From NCBI RefSeq assembly GCF_900103365.1, contig NZ_LT629703.1, forward strand, positions 4,402,001-4,466,000: DNA of 64,000 nucleotides. Reading direction: 5' to 3'. Under the pieces are notes generated by a model. The model was not told where the DNA came from. It saw only the letters and a program-made list of their open reading frames with translations, and did no database searches. This DNA comes from Afipia sp. GAS231. GTDB lineage: Bacteria > Pseudomonadota > Alphaproteobacteria > Rhizobiales > Xanthobacteraceae. The first letter of the stretch is position 1. The number at the start of each line of letters is the position of its first letter. Below, piece by piece: positions 9,221-18,286 of the stretch. Made by a program: the position numbers and the translations under genes.

Positions 9221-11191
9221 ATGGCTCGGGGTAAAATCATCACACCGCGCGTTTGCGGAGTGACCATCGTCGTATTTCTGGTGGCATCGGCAGCATTTCG
9301 TCTTGAGCCCGCCAAAGCTCAGACTGCATTCACGAGGACGGTGGCGTTCGGCGACAGCTTTCCCGATACCGGGAACGCCATCAAACCGCTGGTCGACCTG
9401 TACAAGTCGGATCCCGTCAAGTTTGCTTATCTGGCCTACTATGTTGGCCTCTATTCGACCGGACGCTTCAGCGGCGGAACCAACTATGTCGATACGGTTT
9501 CGGGTCTGCTGGGCATCGCGCAAGCAAATCAATTGAACTTTGCCTATGGCGGCGCGAAGACCGACAACACCAATGCGCAACCGGGCCAGCCGGGGTTTGC
9601 GCAACAATGGGGACTTTTCGCCGGTTCGGGGGGCTTGCGAATTGCCTCCACCGATCTGGTCCTTCTGAATGTGACTGCAAACGACGCGCTCCAATATGCG
9701 TCGCCGCCGGGAGGCTTTTTCCCGAGCGGGATCGGTAGAACGATGGCCGGCGTGGCTGCGGCAGCGGGTTATGCCGCCACCCAAACGTTGATCGGGATCA
9801 ACGCGTTGGTGGCGGCCGGAGCTCGCAACATCGTATTCACTGCGCTAGACACCGGCACGTTTCCGCTGGCTACGGCTGATCCTGTGCATGCCCCGATCGC
9901 CTCGGCATTCAACCGGACCGCCAACTCGATCATACAATCGGGCCTATCCTCCGTCGCGGCCGCCGGCGTCCGGGTCGAGTATCTCGACGTCAGCCTTATC
10001 CTGGATAAAATCCGCTCGAACCCGGCAGCATATGGCTTTGCCAGCGCTGGGGCCTGTACGATGGCGTGCTACGGCAACAGCACGGAGCAAGCCAAATACC
10101 TCTTTTATATCGATAGCACTCACCTTACGTCCCATGGCTTCGCGGTAGTCGGTGAGTACATCGTCAATCGACTGAACGCCCCACTGACATTTGGGCCGCA
10201 GGCGGAAACCGGCGCGATCGCCGAGATGTCATTCGCGCAATCGTTGTTTGGCCGCCTCGACATGTTTGGCGGCACCGCCCAGAGCGGGGGTTTTCGGCAG
10301 GCGATGGCGTACGACCCGTCGCGCCTCGCCAAGGCTCCGCCGGTACAGCCACCGGTCGGCTCGCCTCTCTCGGTCTACATTTCGGTCGATGGCGGCGGCG
10401 GCGAACAGCAAAGCACCACGACCGCATCGGGTTACAAATTCACATCCTTCGGTGGTTCGGTCGGCGCGGAATATAGACTGAGCGCCAATGCAATTGTCGG
10501 TGCAGCCTTCAACTATTCCAAGCCAACGATTGCGCTGGGTGACGGACGAACCAAAACTGAAACCGACTCCTATCAATTTGGCCTATACGGCGGCTGGACC
10601 AGTGCCAACTTCTTCGCGCAGGGCATCGGCATCGTCGGCTTCCAGAATTATCACAACACCCGGCCGGGAGTATTCGACCCCATCTCGTCGAGCCCGGACG
10701 GCAGTACCCTCGCCGTCGGCGGCAAGGTCGGCAAGCTGTTCGATTTCTCCGGGGTTCGCGCCGGACCGATCGCCGGACTGATTTATGGGCGCGCCCGGGT
10801 CGATAACTACACCGAGAGCGGCGACGCCGCGCTGACGCTCAGCGTAGGCAAGCAGACCAAGGAAGCGCTCGTTGCCAGCGCTGGTGCGCAGTTCCGCTTT
10901 CCTGGCACGTTGCCTGCGTTCGGATTGGAGCCGTTCATCAACTTGACCGCCGAGAGCGATGTTTTGGGCGATAGCCGGCTTATCCAATACGGTGCGACTT
11001 CCGCTCCGATCATCGTCAATACCTTGAATATCCACGACGGCAACTCCCATAGCGTCTATGGGCGCGTCGCAGGCGGCGTATCAGGCGCGATAAATTCACG
11101 GATGTCGGTTCAGGTGTTTGCGAGCAGCACCTTCGGCCGACGGGGCGGCGACGACTACGGCGGCCAAGCCGCATTCAAAATTGCGTTTTGA
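9221..11191 (+). CDS. GDSL esterase/lipase autotransporter (EstA-like type V secreted)
   Basis: A 656-residue surface protein. The signal segment is residues ~10-33. The passenger (to about residue 390) is a GDSL/SGNH hydrolase: FGDSFPDTGN holds the nucleophile Ser46, TANDA is the block III Asn, and DSTHLTSHGF carries the Asp/His pair. The C-terminal ~270 residues are an autotransporter beta-barrel with alternating strands and a terminal Phe (AFKIAF). Family members are anchored in the outer membrane and hydrolyse lipid esters outside the cell. ATG 9221 is chosen because GGGTGGGG lies just ahead; a GTG at 9209 is the alternative. Probably repressed by the adjacent TetR protein. Confidence 0.88.
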   Translation: MARGKIITPRVCGVTIVVFLVASAAFRLEPAKAQTAFTRTVAFGDSFPDTGNAIKPLVDLYKSDPVKFAYLAYYVGLYSTGRFSGGTNYVDTVSGLLGIAQANQLNFAYGGAKTDNTNAQPGQPGFAQQWGLFAGSGGLRIASTDLVLLNVTANDALQYASPPGGFFPSGIGRTMAGVAAAAGYAATQTLIGINALVAAGARNIVFTALDTGTFPLATADPVHAPIASAFNRTANSIIQSGLSSVAAAGVRVEYLDVSLILDKIRSNPAAYGFASAGACTMACYGNSTEQAKYLFYIDSTHLTSHGFAVVGEYIVNRLNAPLTFGPQAETGAIAEMSFAQSLFGRLDMFGGTAQSGGFRQAMAYDPSRLAKAPPVQPPVGSPLSVYISVDGGGGEQQSTTTASGYKFTSFGGSVGAEYRLSANAIVGAAFNYSKPTIALGDGRTKTETDSYQFGLYGGWTSANFFAQGIGIVGFQNYHNTRPGVFDPISSSPDGSTLAVGGKVGKLFDFSGVRAGPIAGLIYGRARVDNYTESGDAALTLSVGKQTKEALVASAGAQFRFPGTLPAFGLEPFINLTAESDVLGDSRLIQYGATSAPIIVNTLNIHDGNSHSVYGRVAGGVSGAINSRMSVQVFASSTFGRRGGDDYGGQAAFKIAF

Positions 11192-11270
11192 AGCGCTTCA
11201 GCATGACCGGCATCGAATCGCGATTCGTCGTTGTCGATCGATGCGTACTTTCAAAAAAATGGAGACAGCC

Positions 11271-12041
11271 TTGAGCAAGCCGACGTACCCCGACCTGAAG
11301 GGAAAGATAGCGTTCGTCACCGGTGGATCCGGTGGCATTGGCGCGGAGACCTGTCGCTGGTTGGCAGAGAATGGCGTCAAGGTCGCCGTTAGCGGACGCA
11401 ACAAGATGGCGCTGGACCAGGTTGTTGCTGAATTGACGGGGGCAGGCGCCGAAGCGGCCGCGATCCCGGCGGAATGCACAAATGGGGAATCGCTGGAGCG
11501 TGCGCGGAGTGATGCAGAAAAACGCCTGGGGCCAATAGACATTCTTGTCGCATTCGCAGGCGGCGGTACTGCCATGCCCGCGCCAGTCGAAATGACCTCC
11601 GAAAGCGATTGGCGGTCTGGCATCGATCACAATCTTACCGCGACTTTTCTGACGCTGAAGACATTCCTTCCCGGCATGAAGGTGAGGCGGTCGGGTTCTA
11701 TTCTGACGATGGCATCGACCGCTGGCCGGTCCTCCTCACCAGCTTCCTCGGCCTATGCTGCTGCAAAGGCCGGCGTGATCATGTTGACCCGCCATGTGGC
11801 ACGGGAGGTTGGCGGCTTCAATATTCGCGCCAACTGTCTCTCGCCTTCCGCTATTCTCACCGAACGCACAGCTTTGCATATGCCTGAAGAGAAGAGATCG
11901 CTGATCGCTGCCCTGCACCCGATTTCCCGGCTTGGAACGCCGGCTGACGTTGCGGCCGCCGCACTCTTTCTGGCCTCAGAAAGTGCCTCATGGATCACCG
12001 GCGCCACGATCGACGTTGCAGGCGGCAGGTTGATGCACTGA
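11271..12041 (+). CDS. Short-chain dehydrogenase/reductase (SDR)
   Basis: A classical SDR of about 256 residues. The Rossmann nucleotide motif TGGSGGIG is near residues 16-24, and the catalytic Ser with YAAAK (Tyr162, Lys166) follows. The end GATIDVAGG is typical of FabG-like enzymes. It would oxidise or reduce an alcohol/ketone with NAD(P)(H) in the cytoplasm. TTG 11271 has GGAGA five bases upstream; ATG 11259 is an in-frame alternative. It lies 79 bp after the autotransporter, so the two may be co-transcribed. The substrate is unknown. Confidence 0.85.
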   Translation: MSKPTYPDLKGKIAFVTGGSGGIGAETCRWLAENGVKVAVSGRNKMALDQVVAELTGAGAEAAAIPAECTNGESLERARSDAEKRLGPIDILVAFAGGGTAMPAPVEMTSESDWRSGIDHNLTATFLTLKTFLPGMKVRRSGSILTMASTAGRSSSPASSAYAAAKAGVIMLTRHVAREVGGFNIRANCLSPSAILTERTALHMPEEKRSLIAALHPISRLGTPADVAAAALFLASESASWITGATIDVAGGRLMH

Positions 12042-12146
12042 TAAACGTTCGATTGGCCGCGGAGCGGGCAGGCAACCTTGGCTCTCAACCTTCAGATCGC
12101 CGTCGTGACCTTGCGATGGCTCTGACCTCCGCGACACTAGGACGGC

Positions 12147-12210
12147 TAGAGCGTTTTCCAGCGAAGCATGTCCTCGGACTTGATCCGGTTCGCGTCAAGA
12201 AAACGCGTCA
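12147..12210. repeat. Intergenic palindromic repeat (Bradyrhizobium-type)
   Basis: Outer arms GCGTTTTC (12151-12158) and GAAAACGC (12199-12206) enclose a spacer with further partial pairing. From memory, elements with these arms are scattered through Bradyrhizobium and Rhodopseudomonas intergenic DNA. It may also stop transcription from the SDR gene. Confidence 0.6.
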
Positions 12211-12285
12211 CATGCTTTCAGGGCGGCCGACACCGGCGATCACGTGAATTTTGCTGATTTTAGGGGGCTTTGGCGAGAGAACGGC

Positions 12286-12335
12286 TGGTGCTGCCAGACA
12301 GGATTGAACTGTCGACCTCTCCATTACCAATGGAG
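12286..12335 (-). other. 3' half of a tRNA-Thr(GGU), candidate attachment site (copy 2)
   Basis: The better-preserved copy. On the reverse strand it has anticodon arm CTCCA-TTGGTAA-TGGAG, a perfect T-stem GACAG/CTGTC around TTCAATC, and an acceptor 3' strand ending GGCAGCACCA, so CCA is encoded. The D-arm and 5' acceptor strand are replaced by a G/C-rich hairpin (GGCGGG/CCCGCC, 12345-12366). This marks the left edge of the defence-rich region and is a plausible att junction. Confidence 0.75.
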
Positions 12336-12673
12336 GGGGCGGGTTTTGGAAATACCCCGTCCCGCCAGTCACTTAGCTTGATTTCGAAGCTGGGCTTGTG
12401 TCAGTTTTGTGCCAGTAGATCCGGCGTTTGGCCCAAGAAATCTTCGTCGCATCGATCTGCACTTGCGTCGGGTTCAATTCAGCGGCGAAGGGTCGGATTT
12501 CATCGTCGAAATTGTATCACAAAATTGGCGGTGAGGAGGAGGGTCCACGTTCAACATCGGTCTATTCGTCCATCTGCGGGACCATCGTCATAGGCACGAG
12601 GATTTTCCCGGCGGCTCCTTGTAGCCCTTGATTAGGGAAGACGGTGGTGCCTAATCGACTTCGACACTGTTCG
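12336..12673. other. Non-coding stretch beside the tRNA fragment
   Basis: Apart from the GC-rich hairpin continuing from the tRNA fragment I see no credible gene. Short open frames here have no ribosome site and no protein-like composition. Confidence 0.5.
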
Positions 12674-13552
12674 TCACCGCCGCATGAAGCGATCGTAAGT
12701 GTCCTCGGTTTGCTGCTCTGCATGCCAGGCCCCACGGTCGGCGTTCTTCAAATGCAGTAACGTGAACCTGCAATTCTGCGACGTCGAATGGAATGATAAC
12801 TCGCGGACGGGTTCGTCGAACCACACTCCGGCCGGATGATCGACACCATCCTTCAATTCTTCTGCGGAAACGCCACGGGCAATACCGGATCTGGCAGGCA
12901 TTTCGTAAGGCGGGCTGATGCTCGTCTTTATGAAGCGGCCGGACTTAAAGGCCGGTTCGCTCGACCACGCCCATTTCGCATAGCCCTCAGTCGACAAAAT
13001 CATGATGGACCGACGCTGCGTGTAGCGGAGCCAGCGTAGGATGACGGCGGTGAGCGAAACGTCGTACCGATCCGCGCAGGCACCCAAGTCATCGAAGTTT
13101 GGAACATCTGTGGGCGTGATGCGCTTCCGAAAATCGTCAAGAGGCATCAGGACCGAGGCCGAGAAGGCATTAGCCTCGCGTTCAACTTCTGCGCTGACTC
13201 GGCCGTCAACCGCTGCTTCGTTGCAGCGGATGCCCTCCGGAAACTTCTTCCGATGAAGGAGATAGTGCCCCAATTCGTGACCAATCGTGAAACGACGGCG
13301 CTGTGGACTTGTATTGCGGTCGTAGAGAATGCCCCACCTTTTCCCGGACTCCGAGGGAAGCAACGCCCCGCCGAACCCCTCGAGGTCATCCTCGATCACC
13401 TTGGTGATAGGATCATCCGGAAAAAACGTTCGAGATACCTCGATCGCGAGCTGACCAATATCGAAGCGGTAACGATCGGCCGGGTTCGCGGCGTTTAGCA
13501 AAAGAGAAAGGTGGTTTGCCCACCGATCTACGCCCCAGCCCCGCGTATCCAT
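12674..13552 (-). CDS. ImmA/IrrE family metallopeptidase
   Basis: A 292-residue protein with the zinc protease motif HELGH (His92, His96) in a TIGHELGHYLLH helix, preceded by the RWGILYD strand typical of ImmA/IrrE proteins. Such proteases cleave or inactivate a partner XRE repressor after a stress cue. Its ATG overlaps the stop of the upstream XRE gene by one base (TGATG), so the pair is one operon. It is oriented away from the CBASS genes and may govern an island response. Confidence 0.9.
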   Translation of the reverse strand: MDTRGWGVDRWANHLSLLLNAANPADRYRFDIGQLAIEVSRTFFPDDPITKVIEDDLEGFGGALLPSESGKRWGILYDRNTSPQRRRFTIGHELGHYLLHRKKFPEGIRCNEAAVDGRVSAEVEREANAFSASVLMPLDDFRKRITPTDVPNFDDLGACADRYDVSLTAVILRWLRYTQRRSIMILSTEGYAKWAWSSEPAFKSGRFIKTSISPPYEMPARSGIARGVSAEELKDGVDHPAGVWFDEPVRELSFHSTSQNCRFTLLHLKNADRGAWHAEQQTEDTYDRFMRR

Positions 13553-13884
13553 CAGTCTTTATCCAACAGTTTCTTCATCTGACGGAGCTTTTCCTTCATG
13601 GGAGCGCTCATCTGCTGATACTCGCGGAAGAACGCCTTGTCCTCCGCTGTCTCCAATTCCTCCGGCGTATCAGCGCCCATGAAGTAGTCGACCGTAACAC
13701 CTAAAGCCTTGGCTATCCCGGCAAGCTTTTCCGCTGACGGGCGGGGCGGGCTCTTATTTTCAAGCTCCCAAAGGTAGGACTTACTCAACCCGGCATCCTC
13801 GGCGAGTTTGTCCAGGGTGAGCTTCTTCTCAAGCCTTAGCTTGCGAATCTGCTCACCGATCTTCTGAGACAACGTCTTAGGCAT
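13552..13884 (-). CDS. XRE family transcriptional regulator, partner of ImmA-like protease
   Basis: About 110 residues. The HTH_3 domain covers residues 8-65 (GEQIRKLRLEKKLTLDKLAE ... SKSYLWELE), and a short charged C-terminal helix may be the dimer or protease-cleavage segment. ATG 13884 is chosen because the HTH begins right after it; the frame is open to 13947. It is divergent from the CBASS CD-NTase, 176 bp away, so it could control both directions. Confidence 0.88.
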   Translation of the reverse strand: MPKTLSQKIGEQIRKLRLEKKLTLDKLAEDAGLSKSYLWELENKSPPRPSAEKLAGIAKALGVTVDYFMGADTPEELETAEDKAFFREYQQMSAPMKEKLRQMKKLLDKD

Positions 13885-14060
13885 GCAAATTCCCTGTTCG
13901 GAACAGCAGTATATCGAATCATTGACTTCCGGCAAGCGGGCTGCCATGTTCGCTGTAGCGATAGTTAAACTGCTCCTATAGCGAGGTCCAGTTTTTGGGC
14001 TTTCAGGTTAACCGCGGCACCGACCAGGGGTGATTTGGCGCTGGAAACCGGAGATATGAA

Positions 14061-15257
14061 ATGTACGCCGATCAGCGAACGATCATGCGGAATGCTCAAC
14101 TTGTCGGCGTGTTGGAGCGCTTGTGCCAAGGGCTGGAACTGACAGATAGCCAGTTCGAGTTGGCAAAGGCTCGTTATGACGCGGTCGGCCGCTGGCTCGC
14201 CGGCGCCGAAGACAGATTGATCCATACGGTCCTGATCTACCCGCAAGGATCCACCGCAATCGGGACGACCGTCAAGCCGATTGGACGAATTGAGCATGAC
14301 GTAGACCTGGTCTCCCACGTTGCTGAGCCGGATCAACTGATCTCTCCCGCGACCCTCAAGTTTGCGATTGGCAATCGCCTTCGCTCCAACGGTTTGTACG
14401 CGCCGATTCTCGAGGAAATGGGGCGCTGCTGGCGGATCAACTACGCCGGCGAGTTTCATTTGGATATCACGCCTTCGATTCCCAACCCGGGATGCCCCAA
14501 GGGCGGCGTCTTGGTGCCGGATAAGGCGCTGCGGTCGTGGACCCCTTCGAATCCCAAAGGATACAAGACGCTGTTCCTCGAACGCGCCAAGATCATGCCG
14601 CAGATGCGACTTATTAAGAGCATGGCCGCGATGGACAGCGCGCGATCCGTCGTCGAGCCTTATCCGGAGCAGGTCAGTTTCAAGGGAATTCTGCCCCGCA
14701 CCGTGCAGCTCTCGAAGCGGCATCGAGACATCCATTTTCAGGAGCTTGATCCCAGCCTGGCGCCGATCTCGGTCATCATCACGACGCTTGCGTCACGCGC
14801 CTACGAGTTTTGCGCGCTCAACACCGTGTACGACAGCGAATTGGACCTGCTTTGCGACGTCGTCCGTCACATGCCCCACTTCATCCAGGTCGACACTTCC
14901 AGCGGGCGGCGCCAGTGGTTCATCTGGAACGAAACTACCGACCACGAGAATTTCGCGGAAAAATGGAATGCGGATCCTCGTCGAGCCAACGCCTTCTACA
15001 CCTGGCATGCCAAATTGCTCGCTGACCTTGAAAGCCTCACGCACATCGAAGGCCTTGACCTTCTCACGAAGCGTTTGGGATCCGCCTTCGGTTCGACGCC
15101 CGCCGCTCGCGCCCTCGACGGCCTGACCGAACCGGTTTCGGCGGCCCGCCGCACTGGCCGCCTTGTCGCAGCGCCAGCCGTGGGATTGAGCGTTGCGGCG
15201 GTTGCGTCTTCCACGTCCGTGCGGGCCAACACCTTCCACGGAAGCGACAGTTCATGA
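14061..15257 (+). CDS. CBASS CD-NTase (cyclic oligonucleotide synthase)
   Basis: A 398-residue cGAS/DncV-like nucleotidyltransferase. The nucleotide-binding GS motif (PQGSTAIG, residues 61-68), the metal-binding pair in HDVDLV (Asp80, Asp82) and a third acidic residue in HLDITPS (Asp135) are all present, so it should be active. CD-NTases sense phage and make cyclic di- or trinucleotides that switch on an effector. The stop overlaps the next gene by 4 bp. Together with the E2-like protein and patatin this forms a short type II CBASS. The C-terminal tail is Ala/Val/Ser-rich, possibly the end targeted by the E2-like protein. Confidence 0.9.
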   Translation: MYADQRTIMRNAQLVGVLERLCQGLELTDSQFELAKARYDAVGRWLAGAEDRLIHTVLIYPQGSTAIGTTVKPIGRIEHDVDLVSHVAEPDQLISPATLKFAIGNRLRSNGLYAPILEEMGRCWRINYAGEFHLDITPSIPNPGCPKGGVLVPDKALRSWTPSNPKGYKTLFLERAKIMPQMRLIKSMAAMDSARSVVEPYPEQVSFKGILPRTVQLSKRHRDIHFQELDPSLAPISVIITTLASRAYEFCALNTVYDSELDLLCDVVRHMPHFIQVDTSSGRRQWFIWNETTDHENFAEKWNADPRRANAFYTWHAKLLADLESLTHIEGLDLLTKRLGSAFGSTPAARALDGLTEPVSAARRTGRLVAAPAVGLSVAAVASSTSVRANTFHGSDSS

Positions 15258-15739
15258 GACTCGGTCAGCGCCGGCCGCTGACGGCCAGCCAGCAACTTGT
15301 GAATCTGAAAGCTAATCCGCTCACTGCTGGAGGAAATGGCGCCCCCCATGCTGGTTCGTTTGTCTGGCGCTTCGAAGCCACGCCGTCACCGCTCAGCCGG
15401 TTTTACGGCCTTCGCATCGATTACCGTCAGGGCGATACGCCTGATGTGTACGTCGAGCGTCCCAACTTGAAGCTATTGTCCGGCGGACGCCGCCTTCCCC
15501 ACGTTTATCAGCAGGATCCCGTACAACTTTGCCTGTACTTGCCGAGAACGTACGAGTGGCAGGCCTGGATGAGGATCGACAATACCATCGTGCCTTGGGC
15601 AATCCTCTGGCTGTTCTATTTCGAGGAGTGGTTGTCGTCCGACGATTGGAAAGGCGGCGGAGAACATCCTGTCGCATCCGACCTGCCCGCTAGGCGACCA
15701 AAACGCCTGCGCTCTTACGATGAGGCGGCGTCATCATGA
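15254..15739 (+). CDS. CBASS E2-like (ubiquitin-conjugating-fold) accessory protein
   Basis: A 161-residue protein whose core LCLYLPRTYEWQAWM with Cys93, preceded by an LPH motif, matches the prokaryotic E2 proteins that accompany CD-NTases in short type II CBASS. The WAILWLFYFEEWL helix and WxGGG end are also typical. Family knowledge: the E2 forms a thioester with the CD-NTase C-terminus and primes it without an E1. It overlaps its neighbours by 4 bp on both sides, indicating strict co-translation. Assignment rests on motif and context. Confidence 0.78.
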   Translation: MRLGQRRPLTASQQLVNLKANPLTAGGNGAPHAGSFVWRFEATPSPLSRFYGLRIDYRQGDTPDVYVERPNLKLLSGGRRLPHVYQQDPVQLCLYLPRTYEWQAWMRIDNTIVPWAILWLFYFEEWLSSDDWKGGGEHPVASDLPARRPKRLRSYDEAASS

Positions 15740-16746
15740 GCATCCCGCCGTCCGGCCAGCCGACGTACCGCATTCTCTCGCTCGACGGCGGCGGAATTCG
15801 TGGCGTGTTTCCCGCGGCGTTTCTCGCAAAGCTTCAAGAAAATCTTGAACACCCTATCGCTTCTTATTTCGATCTTATCGTTGGTACGTCGACCGGCGGC
15901 ATTATCGCAATCGGACTTGGAGTTGGCCTGTCGGCCGCAGATATCCTGCGTCTGTACGAAGAACAAGGACCGGCGATCTTCGATCAACAGCACGGACCGG
16001 TGAAGACGTGGATGCGACAACGTGGCCGATCCATGCTTCACCTATTCGGATCCAAATACTCGTCGGATAACCTCCGAACTGCGCTGGAAGGCGTGCTCGG
16101 GAACCGCAAGCTGGGCGAAAGCCTAACTCGCCTGGTTATTCCGGCATGGCACCCTATGCTGGAGCGGGTGTATCTCTACAAGACGGCGCACCATCCGCGA
16201 TTGGAGACTGACTACAAACAATTGGCGATCGATGCAGCAATGGCGACGGCCGCCGCTCCAACGTTCTTAAAACCGCATCTAACGAACGAGGCTGTCGAAC
16301 TCGTAGACGGCGGGGTGTGGGCCAACAATCCAATCGGTGTCGCGGCCGTTGAAGCGGTCGGAATGCTGGGATGGCCGGCAGACCGCCTGAAAATTCTCAG
16401 CGTCGGCACGACCAGCGACGTAAGAGCGCAGCCGAAGTGGAAAGGCAAGCTTCCGATGGCGACTTCGGTGACACGCCTGTTCATGGCCGGACAGTCACAC
16501 AGCGCCCTCGGCGCCGCGAAGATCATCACCGGCGACGGCCACGATCACAAGGCGATCTGGCGCATTGATCAGGTCGCGCCCGAAGGCCGCTATACGCTGG
16601 ATAACGCGGCCAGGATTGCAGAAATGAAGGATCGTGCGGTTGCCGAGGCGCGCGAGCAGCTTCCGGAGTTGCGGCGTAATTTCTTCCAGGAACCGACGCT
16701 TCCATTTGCTCCATTCCATTCCCTCAAGTCCCAGTCGCAAGACTGA
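15736..16746 (+). CDS. capV: CBASS patatin-like phospholipase effector (CapV)
   Basis: A 336-residue patatin. DGGGIRG (residues 17-23) is the oxyanion hole, GTSTGG holds nucleophile Ser52, and DGGVWANNP has the dyad Asp191. All catalytic residues are intact. CapV enzymes bind the CBASS cyclic nucleotide and degrade membrane phospholipid, killing the infected cell before phage release. The start overlaps the E2 stop by 4 bp and the DUF2235 gene follows 15 bp later. Confidence 0.93.
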   Translation: MSIPPSGQPTYRILSLDGGGIRGVFPAAFLAKLQENLEHPIASYFDLIVGTSTGGIIAIGLGVGLSAADILRLYEEQGPAIFDQQHGPVKTWMRQRGRSMLHLFGSKYSSDNLRTALEGVLGNRKLGESLTRLVIPAWHPMLERVYLYKTAHHPRLETDYKQLAIDAAMATAAAPTFLKPHLTNEAVELVDGGVWANNPIGVAAVEAVGMLGWPADRLKILSVGTTSDVRAQPKWKGKLPMATSVTRLFMAGQSHSALGAAKIITGDGHDHKAIWRIDQVAPEGRYTLDNAARIAEMKDRAVAEAREQLPELRRNFFQEPTLPFAPFHSLKSQSQD

Positions 16747-16761
16747 GTTAGCGAGACACCG

Positions 16762-18216
16762 ATGGCGAAGAACATCATCATATTCTCGGACGGCACTGGC
16801 CAGGTCGGTGGCCTTCGACCGGACGAACGGCGCAGCAACGTCTACAAGCTATACCGCGCCACGCGCTGCGGTCCCGACACCACCATCGATCCCTCCGAAC
16901 AGGTGACCTACTACGATGCCGGTCTCGGTTCGATGCCGCCGGAAGGCGCGTTCTTCGCCATTCGGGCGTATCGTTGGCTGCACAATCTCTTCAGTCTCGC
17001 AACCGGCTTGGGCATCACCACCAACATCATCGACTGCTACGCGGCGACCTTGAGCATGTGGCAACCCGGTGACCGAATTTTCGTGATCGGCTTCTCCAGA
17101 GGAGCATATACCGTGCGATGTCTTGCCGCGGTGCTGTCGCTGTGCGGAGTGCCGACCACGATGGGAGACGGAAAGACGCCACTGCGTCGAGACGCGAAAT
17201 CCGTCAAGAAGATCGCGAGCGAGGCGGTCAAAAACGTCTACCAGCATGTCAGTTCGCCGGCAGACGAGAAGTATGTCGACCAACGCAAGGCCATCGCGCT
17301 GCGTTTTCGCCTGAAATACAAGTCCGATGCCGCGGGGTTTCCGAACGCCAACCCATACTTCATCGGCGTCTTCGATACCGTCGCATCCTTGGGAAGCTAT
17401 CCGCTTTCGGCGGGGATGTTCGGCGGCGCCGTTGTCCTCATACTGCTCTTGAGCTGGCTGCTGTCGATCCTGCTTCCGTTCTGGACCGCGTTTTGGCTGC
17501 TGGTTGCCGTGGCGTTGGCCGGCGCCGGCATCTGGTATGTGATCTCCCATCTGCGCTACGCGACCGGGCTGAAGGATTATTCGTTCTGGCAGACGCTGCA
17601 CTTCACGTCGCCGAAGATGAAGTTCTACGACCCCCATTTGGACAACGAGGTCCGGTACGCCCGACACGCCCTCTCGATCGACGAAAACCGCGCGGACTTC
17701 GCGATCGTGAAGTGGGGCAGCAAAAGCAACAAGGGTCCGCCACGCAAGGAAACCGACCCCGAATGGCTCGAGCAAATATGGTTTGTCGGCAACCACTCGG
17801 ATGTCGGCGGCAGCTATCTGGAAAACGAATCCCGGCTGTCCGATATTTCCCTCGACTGGATGACGTACGTCGCCGCGAACCTGCCCGACGAAACCGGGCC
17901 GACCGGCCACGGCATCAAGATCAACCCGTCGCTCCTGCAAGTTTGTCCGGATCCGCTGGGTCCGCAGCACGACGAGCGGGAGCCGGGCTTCCTCTGGGGA
18001 ATCCGCTGGCCAAAGGGCCTCCGACACATCGATCCGCAGGCGGTTCTGCATCCCTCGGTCTACAAACGGGCGGTCGCCGAACGCGTCCCCCACTTTTACG
18101 AGACCATCGATTATTTGCCGAACAACCTAGTCGATCACGTGGAATTTCAGCAGGCCAAACTCGCCGCCAAGCAGCCCCCGGCGGCGCAGCTTGCGACAGG
18201 CCAGCCGCCCGGATGA
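16762..18216 (+). CDS. DUF2235 alpha/beta hydrolase with central transmembrane hairpin
   Basis: A 484-residue protein. The N-terminal IIIFSDGTGQ and VIGFSRGAYTVR (GxSxG, Ser112) are hallmarks of DUF2235, the family containing Tle1 phospholipase effectors of type VI secretion. Residues ~219-265 hold two hydrophobic helices, so it probably sits in the inner membrane. FVGNHSDVGGSY supplies the expected Asp/His region. It lies in the same run as two CD-NTases, 15 bp after capV and 70 bp before the second CD-NTase, so it may be an extra lipase effector gated by cyclic nucleotide; this role is inference. No T6SS genes are nearby. Confidence 0.85.
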   Translation: MAKNIIIFSDGTGQVGGLRPDERRSNVYKLYRATRCGPDTTIDPSEQVTYYDAGLGSMPPEGAFFAIRAYRWLHNLFSLATGLGITTNIIDCYAATLSMWQPGDRIFVIGFSRGAYTVRCLAAVLSLCGVPTTMGDGKTPLRRDAKSVKKIASEAVKNVYQHVSSPADEKYVDQRKAIALRFRLKYKSDAAGFPNANPYFIGVFDTVASLGSYPLSAGMFGGAVVLILLLSWLLSILLPFWTAFWLLVAVALAGAGIWYVISHLRYATGLKDYSFWQTLHFTSPKMKFYDPHLDNEVRYARHALSIDENRADFAIVKWGSKSNKGPPRKETDPEWLEQIWFVGNHSDVGGSYLENESRLSDISLDWMTYVAANLPDETGPTGHGIKINPSLLQVCPDPLGPQHDEREPGFLWGIRWPKGLRHIDPQAVLHPSVYKRAVAERVPHFYETIDYLPNNLVDHVEFQQAKLAAKQPPAAQLATGQPPG

Positions 18217-18286
18217 GACACGAAATGATCGGGATTCTCGAACGCCGGCCGCCAGGCCCGCGGCAACGTACTGTTGGGAGGTAGCG

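Noticed and set aside
8056..12335. Functional tRNA-Thr genes
   Set aside because: Both copies lack the 5' acceptor strand and D-arm.
16849..18093. Minus-strand 414-aa and plus-strand 388-aa frames
   Set aside because: Shadows of the DUF2235 gene.
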